Position numbers and translations under genes: made by a program
Assembly (NCBI GenBank): GCA_910589045.1
Contig: CAJUSH010000038.1
Coordinates: 1-35,437 of the forward strand
DNA length: 35,437 bases
Origin: an uncultured Eubacterium sp.
Lineage (GTDB): Bacteria; Bacillota_A; Clostridia; Lachnospirales; Lachnospiraceae
Reading direction: 5' to 3'
In this document: positions 16,627 through 23,168 of the stretch, piece after piece
How positions within the stretch are numbered: the stretch's first letter is position 1
Layout of the letters: every line of letters begins with the position of its first letter
The notes under the pieces: model-generated
The model's input: the letters and a program-made list of their open reading frames with translations, nothing else
The model's database searches: none
What the model was told of the DNA's origin: nothing

Positions 16627-17862
16627 ATGAAAAAACGACAGGCCATGCGCCGTGCAAGGCGCACTCTATGTGTACTTTTACCGATTTTAGTTTTCTCCCT
16701 CGCAGTGCTTTTTATCGTAAGCCGCCGTGTGGAGGAGGCCAGAAGCAGGCAGGAGACACCCTCCGATTATGCAGATGCAGAAACGATACCCGCCCTGACA
16801 CAGGAGCCGGAAGAGCCGGATCAGGAGCCATCCGAACCTCCCGAATCCACGCCTTCCGGTACAGATACGCCAGACGCTGCAGCGGAAGGCGCGGACGATA
16901 CGCCCGCGGTTCCCGAGCCGGAGCCGGAGCCTGTGACGCTCCTGTTCACCGGCGACGTGCTCCTCTCCGATTATGTCCTGGAAAACTATGACCGCGATGG
17001 CATTTCCGGCGTGCTCTCCCCCGTGCTCTTAGAAGCCATGCAGACTGCCGATATCACCGTCATCAACAACGAATTTCCGTTTTCTACCCGGGGCGAGCAG
17101 GCCCCGGACAAGCAGTTTACCTTCCGGGTCAACCCGGACTATGTGCGCGTGCTTACAGACATGGGTGTGGACATTGCGGGCATCGCCAACAACCATGTGC
17201 TGGATTTCGGCCCCGATGCGCTGCTGGACACCTTTGAGACCCTGGAAAACGCAGGCATCGACTACATGGGCGCGGGCAGCGACCTTTCCCGGGCAAGCGC
17301 CCTCATCACAAAGGAGGTAAACGGGAAAACCTTCGGCTTTCTCGCTGCCTCCCGGGTCATCCCGGTGGTTTCCTGGGATATCAAAAACGCATCCCCCGGC
17401 GTGTTTACGACCTACGACCCCGCCCTGCTTCTGGCGGCGATCAAGGAAGCCCGCACACATTGCGATTTCCTCTCGGTGTTCGTCCACTGGGGCATTGAGC
17501 GGGACGAGTACCCGCAGGACTATCAGGTAACGATGGCACAGCAATACATCGACGCGGGCGCGGATCTCGTCGTCGGCGCCCATCCACACGTCCTGCAGGG
17601 CATCGCCTATTACGAGAACAAGCCCGTGTTCTACAGTCTCGGCAACTTCATTTTCAACCGGGAAATCCCCCGCACCGCCGTGCTGCGGGTCACGGTTCCC
17701 CCGGAGGGCTCCCCGGTATTTCAGCTCATCGCCGCAAGTGCGGCAAATGCCCGCACGATCGCCGACGACGGTGACAAAAGAAACGCCGCCTGCGACTATC
17801 TGGAAAGCATTTCCGAGGGCATTGTGATCGATGACGAGGGCATCGTGACGCAAGCCCCCTAA
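16627..17862 (+). CDS. CapA-family surface protein (PGA_cap metallophosphatase fold)
   Basis: A 411-residue membrane-anchored protein. It has one N-terminal helix (about 15-35), a Glu/Pro-rich linker to about 103, then the CapA domain. Motifs are LLFTGDVLLSDY, TVINNEFPFSTRG, IAGIANNHVLDFG, FVHWGIERDEYP, VVGAHPHVLQG and FYSLGNFIF. These Asp, Asn and His residues match the metal site of the calcineurin-like fold. CapA is needed for poly-gamma-glutamate capsule in Bacillus, but no capB or capC is here, and many gut Firmicutes carry stand-alone homologues of unknown role. The ATG at 16627 lies 13 bases after AAAGGA; an upstream GTG at 16606 would contain the ribosome site. Confidence 0.85.
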   Translation: MKKRQAMRRARRTLCVLLPILVFSLAVLFIVSRRVEEARSRQETPSDYADAETIPALTQEPEEPDQEPSEPPESTPSGTDTPDAAAEGADDTPAVPEPEPEPVTLLFTGDVLLSDYVLENYDRDGISGVLSPVLLEAMQTADITVINNEFPFSTRGEQAPDKQFTFRVNPDYVRVLTDMGVDIAGIANNHVLDFGPDALLDTFETLENAGIDYMGAGSDLSRASALITKEVNGKTFGFLAASRVIPVVSWDIKNASPGVFTTYDPALLLAAIKEARTHCDFLSVFVHWGIERDEYPQDYQVTMAQQYIDAGADLVVGAHPHVLQGIAYYENKPVFYSLGNFIFNREIPRTAVLRVTVPPEGSPVFQLIAASAANARTIADDGDKRNAACDYLESISEGIVIDDEGIVTQAP

Positions 17863-17914
17863 TAGCCGTTCGTTTTCATTCTGCCGGAACCAAATTTACT
17901 TCGTCTGCGTATAA

Positions 17915-17962
17915 AAAGCCTCCTGTCGGGAAATCCTATGGATTATAAAAACAGGAGGCTTT
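17915..17962 (+). promoter_or_regulatory. Hairpin enclosing the enolase ribosome site
   Basis: AAAGCCTCCTGT (17915-17926) is the perfect 12-base complement of ACAGGAGGCTTT (17951-17962), which contains the eno ribosome site AGGAGG. An inner stem AATCC-TAT-GGATT (17932-17944) caps it. Folded, the ribosome site would be hidden. It might instead help end transcripts from the gene before, but its T-run is short. Confidence 0.7.
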
Positions 17963-17966
17963 CAAT

Positions 17967-19304
17967 ATGAACCATAACAAACCCATTACACATATTTACG
18001 CCAGACAGATCCTGGATTCCAGGGGGAATCCCACACTCGAAACACGCCTGAGCGCGCAGGAGATCACCTGCCGTGCCTCGGTTCCCTCCGGCGCTTCCAC
18101 CGGGGAGCATGAGGCGGTCGAGCTGCGGGACGGTGAGGCACAGTACCTGGGCAAGAGCGTCTTAAACGCAGCCACCCACGTCAACGATGCCATCCATAAG
18201 CTGTTAAACGGTGACAACGTATTCGAGCAGCGCAAAATTGATTACCGCATGATCAAGCTGGACGACACGCCGAACAAGGCAAAGCTGGGTGCAAACAGCA
18301 TGCTCAGTGTTTCCCTTGCCGCCGCCCGCACCGCCGCAGCAGCCCTGGACACACCCCTCTACCGCTACATCGGCGGCTGCAACGCAAACCGGATGCCCGT
18401 TCCCATGATGAACATCCTCAACGGCGGCGTGCATGCGAAAAACCATCTGGATTTCCAGGAGTTCATGATCATGCCCGTAGGTGCGGACAGCCTGCACGAC
18501 GCCCTGCGCATGGGAACGGAAATCTACCACACCTTAAAAGAGCTGCTTGGACGCGACGGACTCTCCACCGCCGTAGGCGATGAGGGCGGCTTCGCCCCGG
18601 ATCTCAAGGATGCCTACGCCGTGTTCGACTATCTCACCCGCGCCGTGGAGGAGGCAGGCTACAAGCCCGGCAAGGAGGTAGTCTTTGCCATGGATGCCGC
18701 CGCAAGCGAGCTGTACAGCCCTGACAGCGGCTACTACTATTTTCCCGGCGAGAGCGAGCTGAAAAAAAATGCCATGACATTGGATGCGCCCGCCGTGCCC
18801 GACACGCAGAGCACCGCCATCAGCCGCACCACCGACGAAATGATCGCCTACTATGAGGATCTGTGCAGCCGCTATCCCCTCGTCTCCATCGAGGACGGGC
18901 TCGACGAAAACGACTGGGACGGCTGGACGCGCTTAACCGAGCGTCTGGGCGGACGGGTGCAGCTCGTAGGCGACGACCTGTTCGTGACAAACCCCGCGCG
19001 TATCACGGAGGGCATAAAAAAAGGAGCCGCAAACGCGGTCCTCATCAAGGTAAACCAGATCGGAACGCTCACGGAGGCCCTCGACGCCATCGAGCTGGCC
19101 CACCGCAGCGGCTACCGCACCATTATCTCCCACCGCAGCGGCGAGACGGAGGATACCTTCATCGCAGACCTCGCGGTCGGCATGTGCAGCGGTCAGATCA
19201 AAACCGGCGCGCCCTGCCGCAGCGAGCGCGTCGCCAAGTACAACCGCCTGCTCGAAATTGAGGAGGAGCTGTTTGACAGCCGCTATATAAATCCCTTTAT
19301 CTGA
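17967..19304 (+). CDS. eno: Enolase
   Basis: Converts 2-phosphoglycerate to phosphoenolpyruvate in glycolysis. The 445 residues contain all family motifs: ILDSRGNPTLE, SGASTGEHEAVELRD, LNGGVHAKNHLDFQEFM, GDEGGFAPDL, SIEDGLDENDWDGW, GDDLFVTN, LIKVNQIGTLTEA with the catalytic Lys, and ISHRSGETEDTFIADLAV. An insert of about 20 residues around ELKKNAMTLDAPAVPDTQST makes it a little longer than the usual 430. It is not beside other glycolytic genes. The ribosome site AGGAGG is 8 bases before the ATG and lies inside a perfect hairpin. Confidence 0.97.
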   Translation: MNHNKPITHIYARQILDSRGNPTLETRLSAQEITCRASVPSGASTGEHEAVELRDGEAQYLGKSVLNAATHVNDAIHKLLNGDNVFEQRKIDYRMIKLDDTPNKAKLGANSMLSVSLAAARTAAAALDTPLYRYIGGCNANRMPVPMMNILNGGVHAKNHLDFQEFMIMPVGADSLHDALRMGTEIYHTLKELLGRDGLSTAVGDEGGFAPDLKDAYAVFDYLTRAVEEAGYKPGKEVVFAMDAAASELYSPDSGYYYFPGESELKKNAMTLDAPAVPDTQSTAISRTTDEMIAYYEDLCSRYPLVSIEDGLDENDWDGWTRLTERLGGRVQLVGDDLFVTNPARITEGIKKGAANAVLIKVNQIGTLTEALDAIELAHRSGYRTIISHRSGETEDTFIADLAVGMCSGQIKTGAPCRSERVAKYNRLLEIEEELFDSRYINPFI

Positions 19305-19372
19305 TCGAAAAGGCGTGTCTGCCGGTTCGACGCGCAGCGCAAAAACAGCTCCTTTTTAGTATATGCCGCACA

Positions 19373-19414
19373 GGAAAAGCCGCCAAAGCTTCATTCGCTT
19401 CCGGCGGCTTTTCC
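19373..19414. terminator. Bidirectional terminator between eno and greA
   Basis: GGAAAAGCCGCC (19373-19384) pairs perfectly with GGCGGCTTTTCC (19403-19414), with an inner AAGC/GCTT. It has T-runs on both strands and lies between convergent eno and greA. Confidence 0.85.
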
Positions 19415-19419
19415 CGGGC

Positions 19420-19923
19420 CTAAAACTTTCTGAGCATCTCCGACTCGTCCTCCGGCGTGTTCTCGATGCTGCGGATCACAACATAATAGCTGTAGTCCAC
19501 ATTAACCTCTATGAGCACCCGGTCCCCCACCTTGTGCCCCAGCAGCGCTTTCCCGAGGGGCGATTCGATGCTGATCATCTTTTTTAAAGAGTTGCCCCGG
19601 GCCGTAGTCACAATGCGGTACGTCTCCTCCGCGTCGTCCTCCTCGATGTATACCGTCACCGTATTGTGCAGGCCCACCTCGTCCTCGGCGGAAGCATCGT
19701 CGATGATATCCGCACCCTTGATCATGCGCTCCAGGTAACGGATGCGGCTCTCGTTCTGATTTTTGTACTGCTTTGCCGCCTTATACTCAAAATTTTCGCT
19801 GAGATCGCCGTGTGCCCGCGCCGTCTTTACGTCCTCGAGCGCTTCCTTTCGCACCACAAGCTTCCGATACTCAATCTCTTCCTCCATCTTCTCTATATCC
19901 TGTTTTGTCAGCTGATGCTTCAT
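19420..19923 (-). CDS. greA: Transcription elongation factor GreA
   Basis: Rescues backtracked RNA polymerase by stimulating transcript cleavage. The 167 residues have the N-terminal coiled coil with the signature ARAHGDLSENFEYKAAK, whose acidic tip residues reach the polymerase active site. The C-terminal FKBP-like domain follows with ISIESPLGKALLGHKVGD. Length is about 10 residues above usual. The start at 19923 follows AAAGGAG. It lies 86 bases after the degenerate EAL gene, so it may be co-transcribed with it; a hairpin just before greA can also pair with its ribosome site. Confidence 0.93.
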   Translation of the reverse strand: MKHQLTKQDIEKMEEEIEYRKLVVRKEALEDVKTARAHGDLSENFEYKAAKQYKNQNESRIRYLERMIKGADIIDDASAEDEVGLHNTVTVYIEEDDAEETYRIVTTARGNSLKKMISIESPLGKALLGHKVGDRVLIEVNVDYSYYVVIRSIENTPEDESEMLRKF

Positions 19924-19925
19924 TT

Positions 19926-19976
19926 CCTCTCCTTTGCCATTGACTGATACAGACCTCTCCTTTATTCGGAGAGGTC
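19926..19976 (-). promoter_or_regulatory. Hairpin with alternative pairing to the greA ribosome site
   Basis: On the minus strand GACCTCTCC (19968-19976) pairs with GGAGAGGTC (19952-19960). The greA ribosome site repeats the same GGAGAGG (19926-19932), so the CCTCTCC arm could pair with either. There is no T-run, so this is not a terminator. Confidence 0.5.
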
Positions 19977-20009
19977 CGCCAAAGCTGCTGTATATCTGCT
20001 TTTCATCGC

Positions 20010-21899
20010 TCAGAACATCCCGCCAAGATCCAGCTGCTGTGCAATATTCTCCAGCGGAAGCGTCCGCACATACCTTGTGCCTTCCAGATAATCCGCGCCG
20101 AGCGAAAGCGCCGTATCCTCAAGCTCCTCATCCTCAACGCCCTTGAATACCACGTCAAAGCCCCGCTCCTTAAGCATGTCAACCAAAAGCCCGATCACCT
20201 CAAAGCTCTTCTCGTTTTCGGCTGCCTGCCGCACGCACCCGGATTCAAACTTGACCGTCTTAAAGGGAAGCATCGCGATACCCTCAAAATTGACTGCCGA
20301 CGGCGAAAAATCCGTAAGGATAAACATAACCCCGTTATCGCGCAGCGTCTGCATCATGGAAAGCATACCCTCGATATCCCGCTGCCCCGGCTCCATCTTC
20401 ACCTCAAAGCCGATGGTTTCCGGTTCCAGCTCGTAATTTTTCAAAATATCCAGCACATCGTCCGCAAAGCCCGGGCTTTCCAGCTCATCGCTGGAAATGC
20501 GCAGTGACACCTTCACATGTACCCCGTCCGCCGTTGTCGTCAGATATTCACAAATATTTTTCAGCACCGCCATGTTCACGTCATGGCTGTATCCGTACTG
20601 CTGTGCAAGCTCCGCGATCCGGTGTGAGCCGACAATGCCGCTGCCCGCCATCTGCGCGCGGCCGAAAATCTCGAAGCGCCGGATGTGATTGTTTCTCTTA
20701 TCAATCATCGGGCTGACAAAAAGTACCACATCCTGCATTTGTGTGCAGATGTTCTGCAGGAATAAAAGCACGTCGCCCCTGGCATCAAACTCCTCAAAAT
20801 CCGCATCGCTGCAAAAATAAATTTCCCGGGGCCCGCACTTTTGGCTCAAAAGCGTAAACAAATGCTCCACATCCGCGGCATTGTCCCCGTACTGCGGGCA
20901 GGAGATACCGACGATGCGATAGATCAGGCTGCCATGAAAGAGCTCGTCCATCCACTCCTTGAGCTGCGCCGCGATCGACTGCGCCTGCTCCTCACTCACA
21001 CCCTCGGCAACCACGCCGATGCGTGCAGGGTGCTTCCGGAACACCATCACCTGGCGGTAAGCCCGGTTCATCCGCTCAAAAAGCTCCTCATAGACCTGCA
21101 TCAGCTCGCCCTTGCTCAAGCACCCGCGCTGCATGAGATAATCGCAGTTTGCCACCGTAACCTCAAATGCAAAGAAGGGCAGCTTTTTCGAAAGACAGTA
21201 GTCGAGCTCCCTGCCGTAAAGGTCCGCGCCCATGTGCGCCCGCTCCTCCTCATAGCCCGAGCTGTGGAAAAGCCAGTAAACCATGCCGAAAAACGCGTTT
21301 GCAAAAAATCCGAAAGGGTACACTATCGAAAACAAAAACGGAAATACATGCATTCCGAGGGACACCGCCAATACGACCGTCAGATTTTCAACCTGCTTGC
21401 GGGGCAGCGCGCTCTGCCTTACAAGCACCACGAGCAGAAACGCCGCAAGGAGCGCAAACCGCCCAAAATACAGCAGCTTCCAGCCAACGCTGAAAACAAC
21501 CGACGCGTTATCTATGTGATAGATAAAGCCGGTGATGGGTGTGGTTACAATCGCGAGCGCCGCAATGGATGCAGCCGCAAAAAAGATCGTCTGAAGCATA
21601 TTCTTCTTTTTTGAAATCTCCGGAAAGAGCATCAGAAGATACATAAAAGCCAAAATCGTCGTAAGCGCCTCGGTGAGATAATAGATGACAACGACCAGAT
21701 AGATCACTGCCATCGGGTAATACGAAGCCCCGTCATATAAAACCATCTCGCGCAGAGCAGCAAAAACCTCATTCAGAAGCAAAAAATATATTCCCCATTT
21801 TACAATTTTGCGGCGCTGCGTCTCCCTGCCGTGGTTGATGCACATAAATACCAGCAGGGCAAGCGTGACTGCCAGCATATAGATATAATTTCCGTTCAT
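20010..21899 (-). CDS. Membrane protein with degenerate GGDEF and EAL domains
   Basis: A 629-residue protein. Residues 1-212 hold seven or eight hydrophobic helices. Residues about 235-360 have the length and position of a GGDEF domain but no GGDEF motif (RKHPARIGVV sits there). Residues about 390-629 are EAL-like. Retained are Glu410 and Arg414 (FEIFGRA), Glu499 (GFEVKME), Asp530 (LTDFSPS) and Lys550. Changed are the usual Asn (RISSDEL region), the first Asp of DDFG (Thr529), Glu of AEGVE (Lys586) and Gln of QG (Glu606). It is therefore probably not an active c-di-GMP phosphodiesterase but a receptor or scaffold. Start at 21899 follows GGGGAGG at 8 bases. Confidence 0.82.
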   Translation of the reverse strand: MNGNYIYMLAVTLALLVFMCINHGRETQRRKIVKWGIYFLLLNEVFAALREMVLYDGASYYPMAVIYLVVVIYYLTEALTTILAFMYLLMLFPEISKKKNMLQTIFFAAASIAALAIVTTPITGFIYHIDNASVVFSVGWKLLYFGRFALLAAFLLVVLVRQSALPRKQVENLTVVLAVSLGMHVFPFLFSIVYPFGFFANAFFGMVYWLFHSSGYEEERAHMGADLYGRELDYCLSKKLPFFAFEVTVANCDYLMQRGCLSKGELMQVYEELFERMNRAYRQVMVFRKHPARIGVVAEGVSEEQAQSIAAQLKEWMDELFHGSLIYRIVGISCPQYGDNAADVEHLFTLLSQKCGPREIYFCSDADFEEFDARGDVLLFLQNICTQMQDVVLFVSPMIDKRNNHIRRFEIFGRAQMAGSGIVGSHRIAELAQQYGYSHDVNMAVLKNICEYLTTTADGVHVKVSLRISSDELESPGFADDVLDILKNYELEPETIGFEVKMEPGQRDIEGMLSMMQTLRDNGVMFILTDFSPSAVNFEGIAMLPFKTVKFESGCVRQAAENEKSFEVIGLLVDMLKERGFDVVFKGVEDEELEDTALSLGADYLEGTRYVRTLPLENIAQQLDLGGMF

Positions 21900-21943
21900 C
21901 CCGAATCCTCCCCTGATTTATTTTTGCCCCAGGCCTTCCTAAT

Positions 21944-21972
21944 ATTATACCCTAACTATTTTTTTGTTTCAA
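21944..21972 (-). promoter_or_regulatory. Sigma-A promoter of the degenerate EAL gene
   Basis: Minus-strand -35 TTGAAA (21967-21972), 17-base spacer, -10 TATAAT (21944-21949, perfect), about 45 bases before the start. Confidence 0.8.
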
Positions 21973-21986
21973 GCGCAAAAGATTTA

Positions 21987-22016
21987 TTGACACGGGCACC
22001 TTCCATCCGCTATGAT
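21987..22016 (+). promoter_or_regulatory. Sigma-A promoter of the small membrane protein gene
   Basis: Plus-strand -35 TTGACA (21987-21992, perfect), 18-base spacer, -10 TATGAT (22011-22016), about 30 bases before the start at 22046. It is back to back with the promoter of the EAL gene. Confidence 0.8.
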
Positions 22017-22045
22017 TAAAACACACTGTGAAAGGATGTACTGTT

Positions 22046-22480
22046 ATGAATATTTTTTACTGGTTTCTCATCATTGCGGCGGCAGCGCTGGGTGTAAATC
22101 TTATATTCATCACTGTGATGTACTGCAAAAAATCAGTTCACGTCCTGCCCGTCGCCGGAATCGTCATCTTCAGCTTTCTGCTGGCAGCACTGCTCTACCT
22201 TGTCACCGCCATGCAGGGCACCGAGCTTCTGGAGCGGACACTTGCCGCCAGTCTTGAAATCGAGACAGAATCCTTCCAAAGCGCAGACGATGCCGGGGAC
22301 ACCCTGTATGCCTTCTGCAGCAGGGAAGGTGTCGAATTTCATCTCTCCGGCGCGCAGCTTTTAGATGACGCCGTACCCGCACAGCCCACCGTCGTGGAAA
22401 TTTATTACTGCACGACCCGTGACGGCTTCTCCTGGTGCAGCCTCGGTGAAGACACCATTATCCGCTATATTCTAAAATAA
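22046..22480 (+). CDS. Small membrane protein of unknown function
   Basis: A 144-residue protein I do not recognise. It has two hydrophobic helices (about 4-25 and 32-55) and then a polar C-terminal part of about 85 residues with mixed acidic and aromatic residues (EFHLSGAQLL, VVEIYYCTTRDGFSW). Three cysteines lie in that part. The ATG at 22046 follows AAAGGA by 9 bases; a GTG at 22028 would include the ribosome site. It has its own promoter and is followed by strong hairpins, so it is a single-gene unit. Confidence 0.7.
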   Translation: MNIFYWFLIIAAAALGVNLIFITVMYCKKSVHVLPVAGIVIFSFLLAALLYLVTAMQGTELLERTLAASLEIETESFQSADDAGDTLYAFCSREGVEFHLSGAQLLDDAVPAQPTVVEIYYCTTRDGFSWCSLGEDTIIRYILK

Positions 22481-22493
22481 AATACAATCCTGC

Positions 22494-22576
22494 CCGCAGG
22501 CTTCTTTGCCTGCGGCGAGCCGGTTGGAACTTCGATACGACAAAGTAAAGAAGCCCGCAGGAACAGCGGGCTTCTT
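22494..22576. terminator. Two hairpins after the small membrane protein gene
   Basis: First: CCGCAGGC-TTCTTT-GCCTGCGG (22494-22515). Second: AAGAAGCCCGC (22548-22558) with GCGGGCTTCTT (22566-22576). Both share GCCCGCAGG. The second has T-rich flanks on both sides and could also end leftward transcripts. Confidence 0.7.
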
Positions 22577-22632
22577 CGCGTAAGAAGGAAGTTTTTATGA
22601 AAAATAAGAGCGAATTTTTCATCAAACATTAC
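22545..22632 (-). ncRNA. Candidate small RNA
   Basis: A perfect consensus promoter (22639-22667) fires leftward with no plausible protein gene on that strand until the terminator hairpin at 22548-22576, which is followed by TTTACTTTG. The predicted RNA is about 85-90 bases. It would have a 5' hairpin, ATGAAAAA-N10-TTTTTCAT (22597-22622), and the terminator hairpin. It matches no RNA family I recognise (not 6S, SRP or tmRNA). Confidence 0.5.
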
Positions 22633-22686
22633 TATTTTATTATATCGATTTGCCCCTTACTTGTCAAGAAAAGTTTTTCATGTTAA
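22597..22686 (+). CDS. Possible 29-residue peptide
   Basis: An ATG 6 bases after AAGAAGGAAG opens a 29-codon frame with basic ends and a hydrophobic middle (HYYFIISICPLL). Its start lies opposite the candidate small RNA, and its last bases overlap the end of the convergent gene at 22683. Its first 26 bases are palindromic, which can be explained by RNA structure alone. No good + strand promoter is seen, so coding is uncertain. Confidence 0.2.
   Translation: MKNKSEFFIKHYYFIISICPLLVKKSFSC
22639..22667 (-). promoter_or_regulatory. Perfect consensus sigma-A promoter facing left
   Basis: Minus-strand -35 TTGACA (22662-22667), 17-base spacer, -10 TATAAT (22639-22644). It is the only perfect match of all 12 bases with ideal spacing that I found in the window. 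Confidence 0.8.
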
Positions 22687-22988
22687 CGCAAAAAGTTTTT
22701 CATCAGGTTGACCGTCTTTGCCTGCTCAATGATCTCAAATTCATTTTCCGAGAGGTAGCGCTCCATCTGCCCGAGCTCCTCCGGCGAAAACCCGCTCTGG
22801 GAGGTAATTTTTGCAGCCGGGATGGAACCCTCCGCAAAATCCCTGCCGCGCTCAAAGCGCACGTAAATAATCTTCTCGCCGTTCTTTCGCAAAATGCCGG
22901 AGCAGGTCACATGCATCTCCTGCACATCCGCTTTCCCATGCTGCGCCTGCGGCTTTGCGTCTTTTTTCTGTTCCGTATTAAAATTCAT
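22683..22988 (-). CDS. Conserved-looking small protein of unknown function
   Basis: A 101-residue soluble protein I do not recognise. The first 20 residues are polar (NTEQKKDAKPQAQHGK). A strand-rich core follows (VTCSGILRKNGEKIIYVRFERG), then DFAEGSIPAAKITSQSGFSPEE and a C-terminal helix pair. No signal peptide or membrane helix is seen. The start at 22988 has a strong ribosome site (GGAGG, 6 bases upstream). It has its own promoter, which appears to share a -35 box with the divergent sigma-like gene, hinting at linked control. Confidence 0.75.
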   Translation of the reverse strand: MNFNTEQKKDAKPQAQHGKADVQEMHVTCSGILRKNGEKIIYVRFERGRDFAEGSIPAAKITSQSGFSPEELGQMERYLSENEFEIIEQAKTVNLMKNFLR

Positions 22989-23044
22989 CTTATCCTCCGA
23001 TCCGGATGCCTTTCCTGAACCATAGTCTTTTCGATTATAATTTT

Positions 23045-23096
23045 AGTGTAGCATTTCAAATCCACTCTTGCAAGCTTACGCTAAAAAATCTATACT
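23045..23096. promoter_or_regulatory. Divergent promoters sharing one palindromic -35
   Basis: TTGCAA (23068-23073) reads the same on both strands. Leftward it is 17 bases from TACACT (23045-23050); rightward it is 17 bases from TATACT (23091-23096). Each promoter lies a suitable distance before a real gene start (22988 and 23169). Polymerase could use only one at a time. Confidence 0.65.
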
Positions 23097-23168
23097 GGAG
23101 ATAACGCAACCATTACTTCGATATATAAATCTGTAAGAAATATAAATTAGGATATGATAGGAGGCCCT

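Noticed and set aside
19952..19976. Terminator of the degenerate EAL gene
   Set aside because: The hairpin is stable but has no T-run on the minus strand.
20010..21170. Active c-di-GMP phosphodiesterase
   Set aside because: Several metal and catalytic positions of the EAL domain are replaced, so activity is unlikely.
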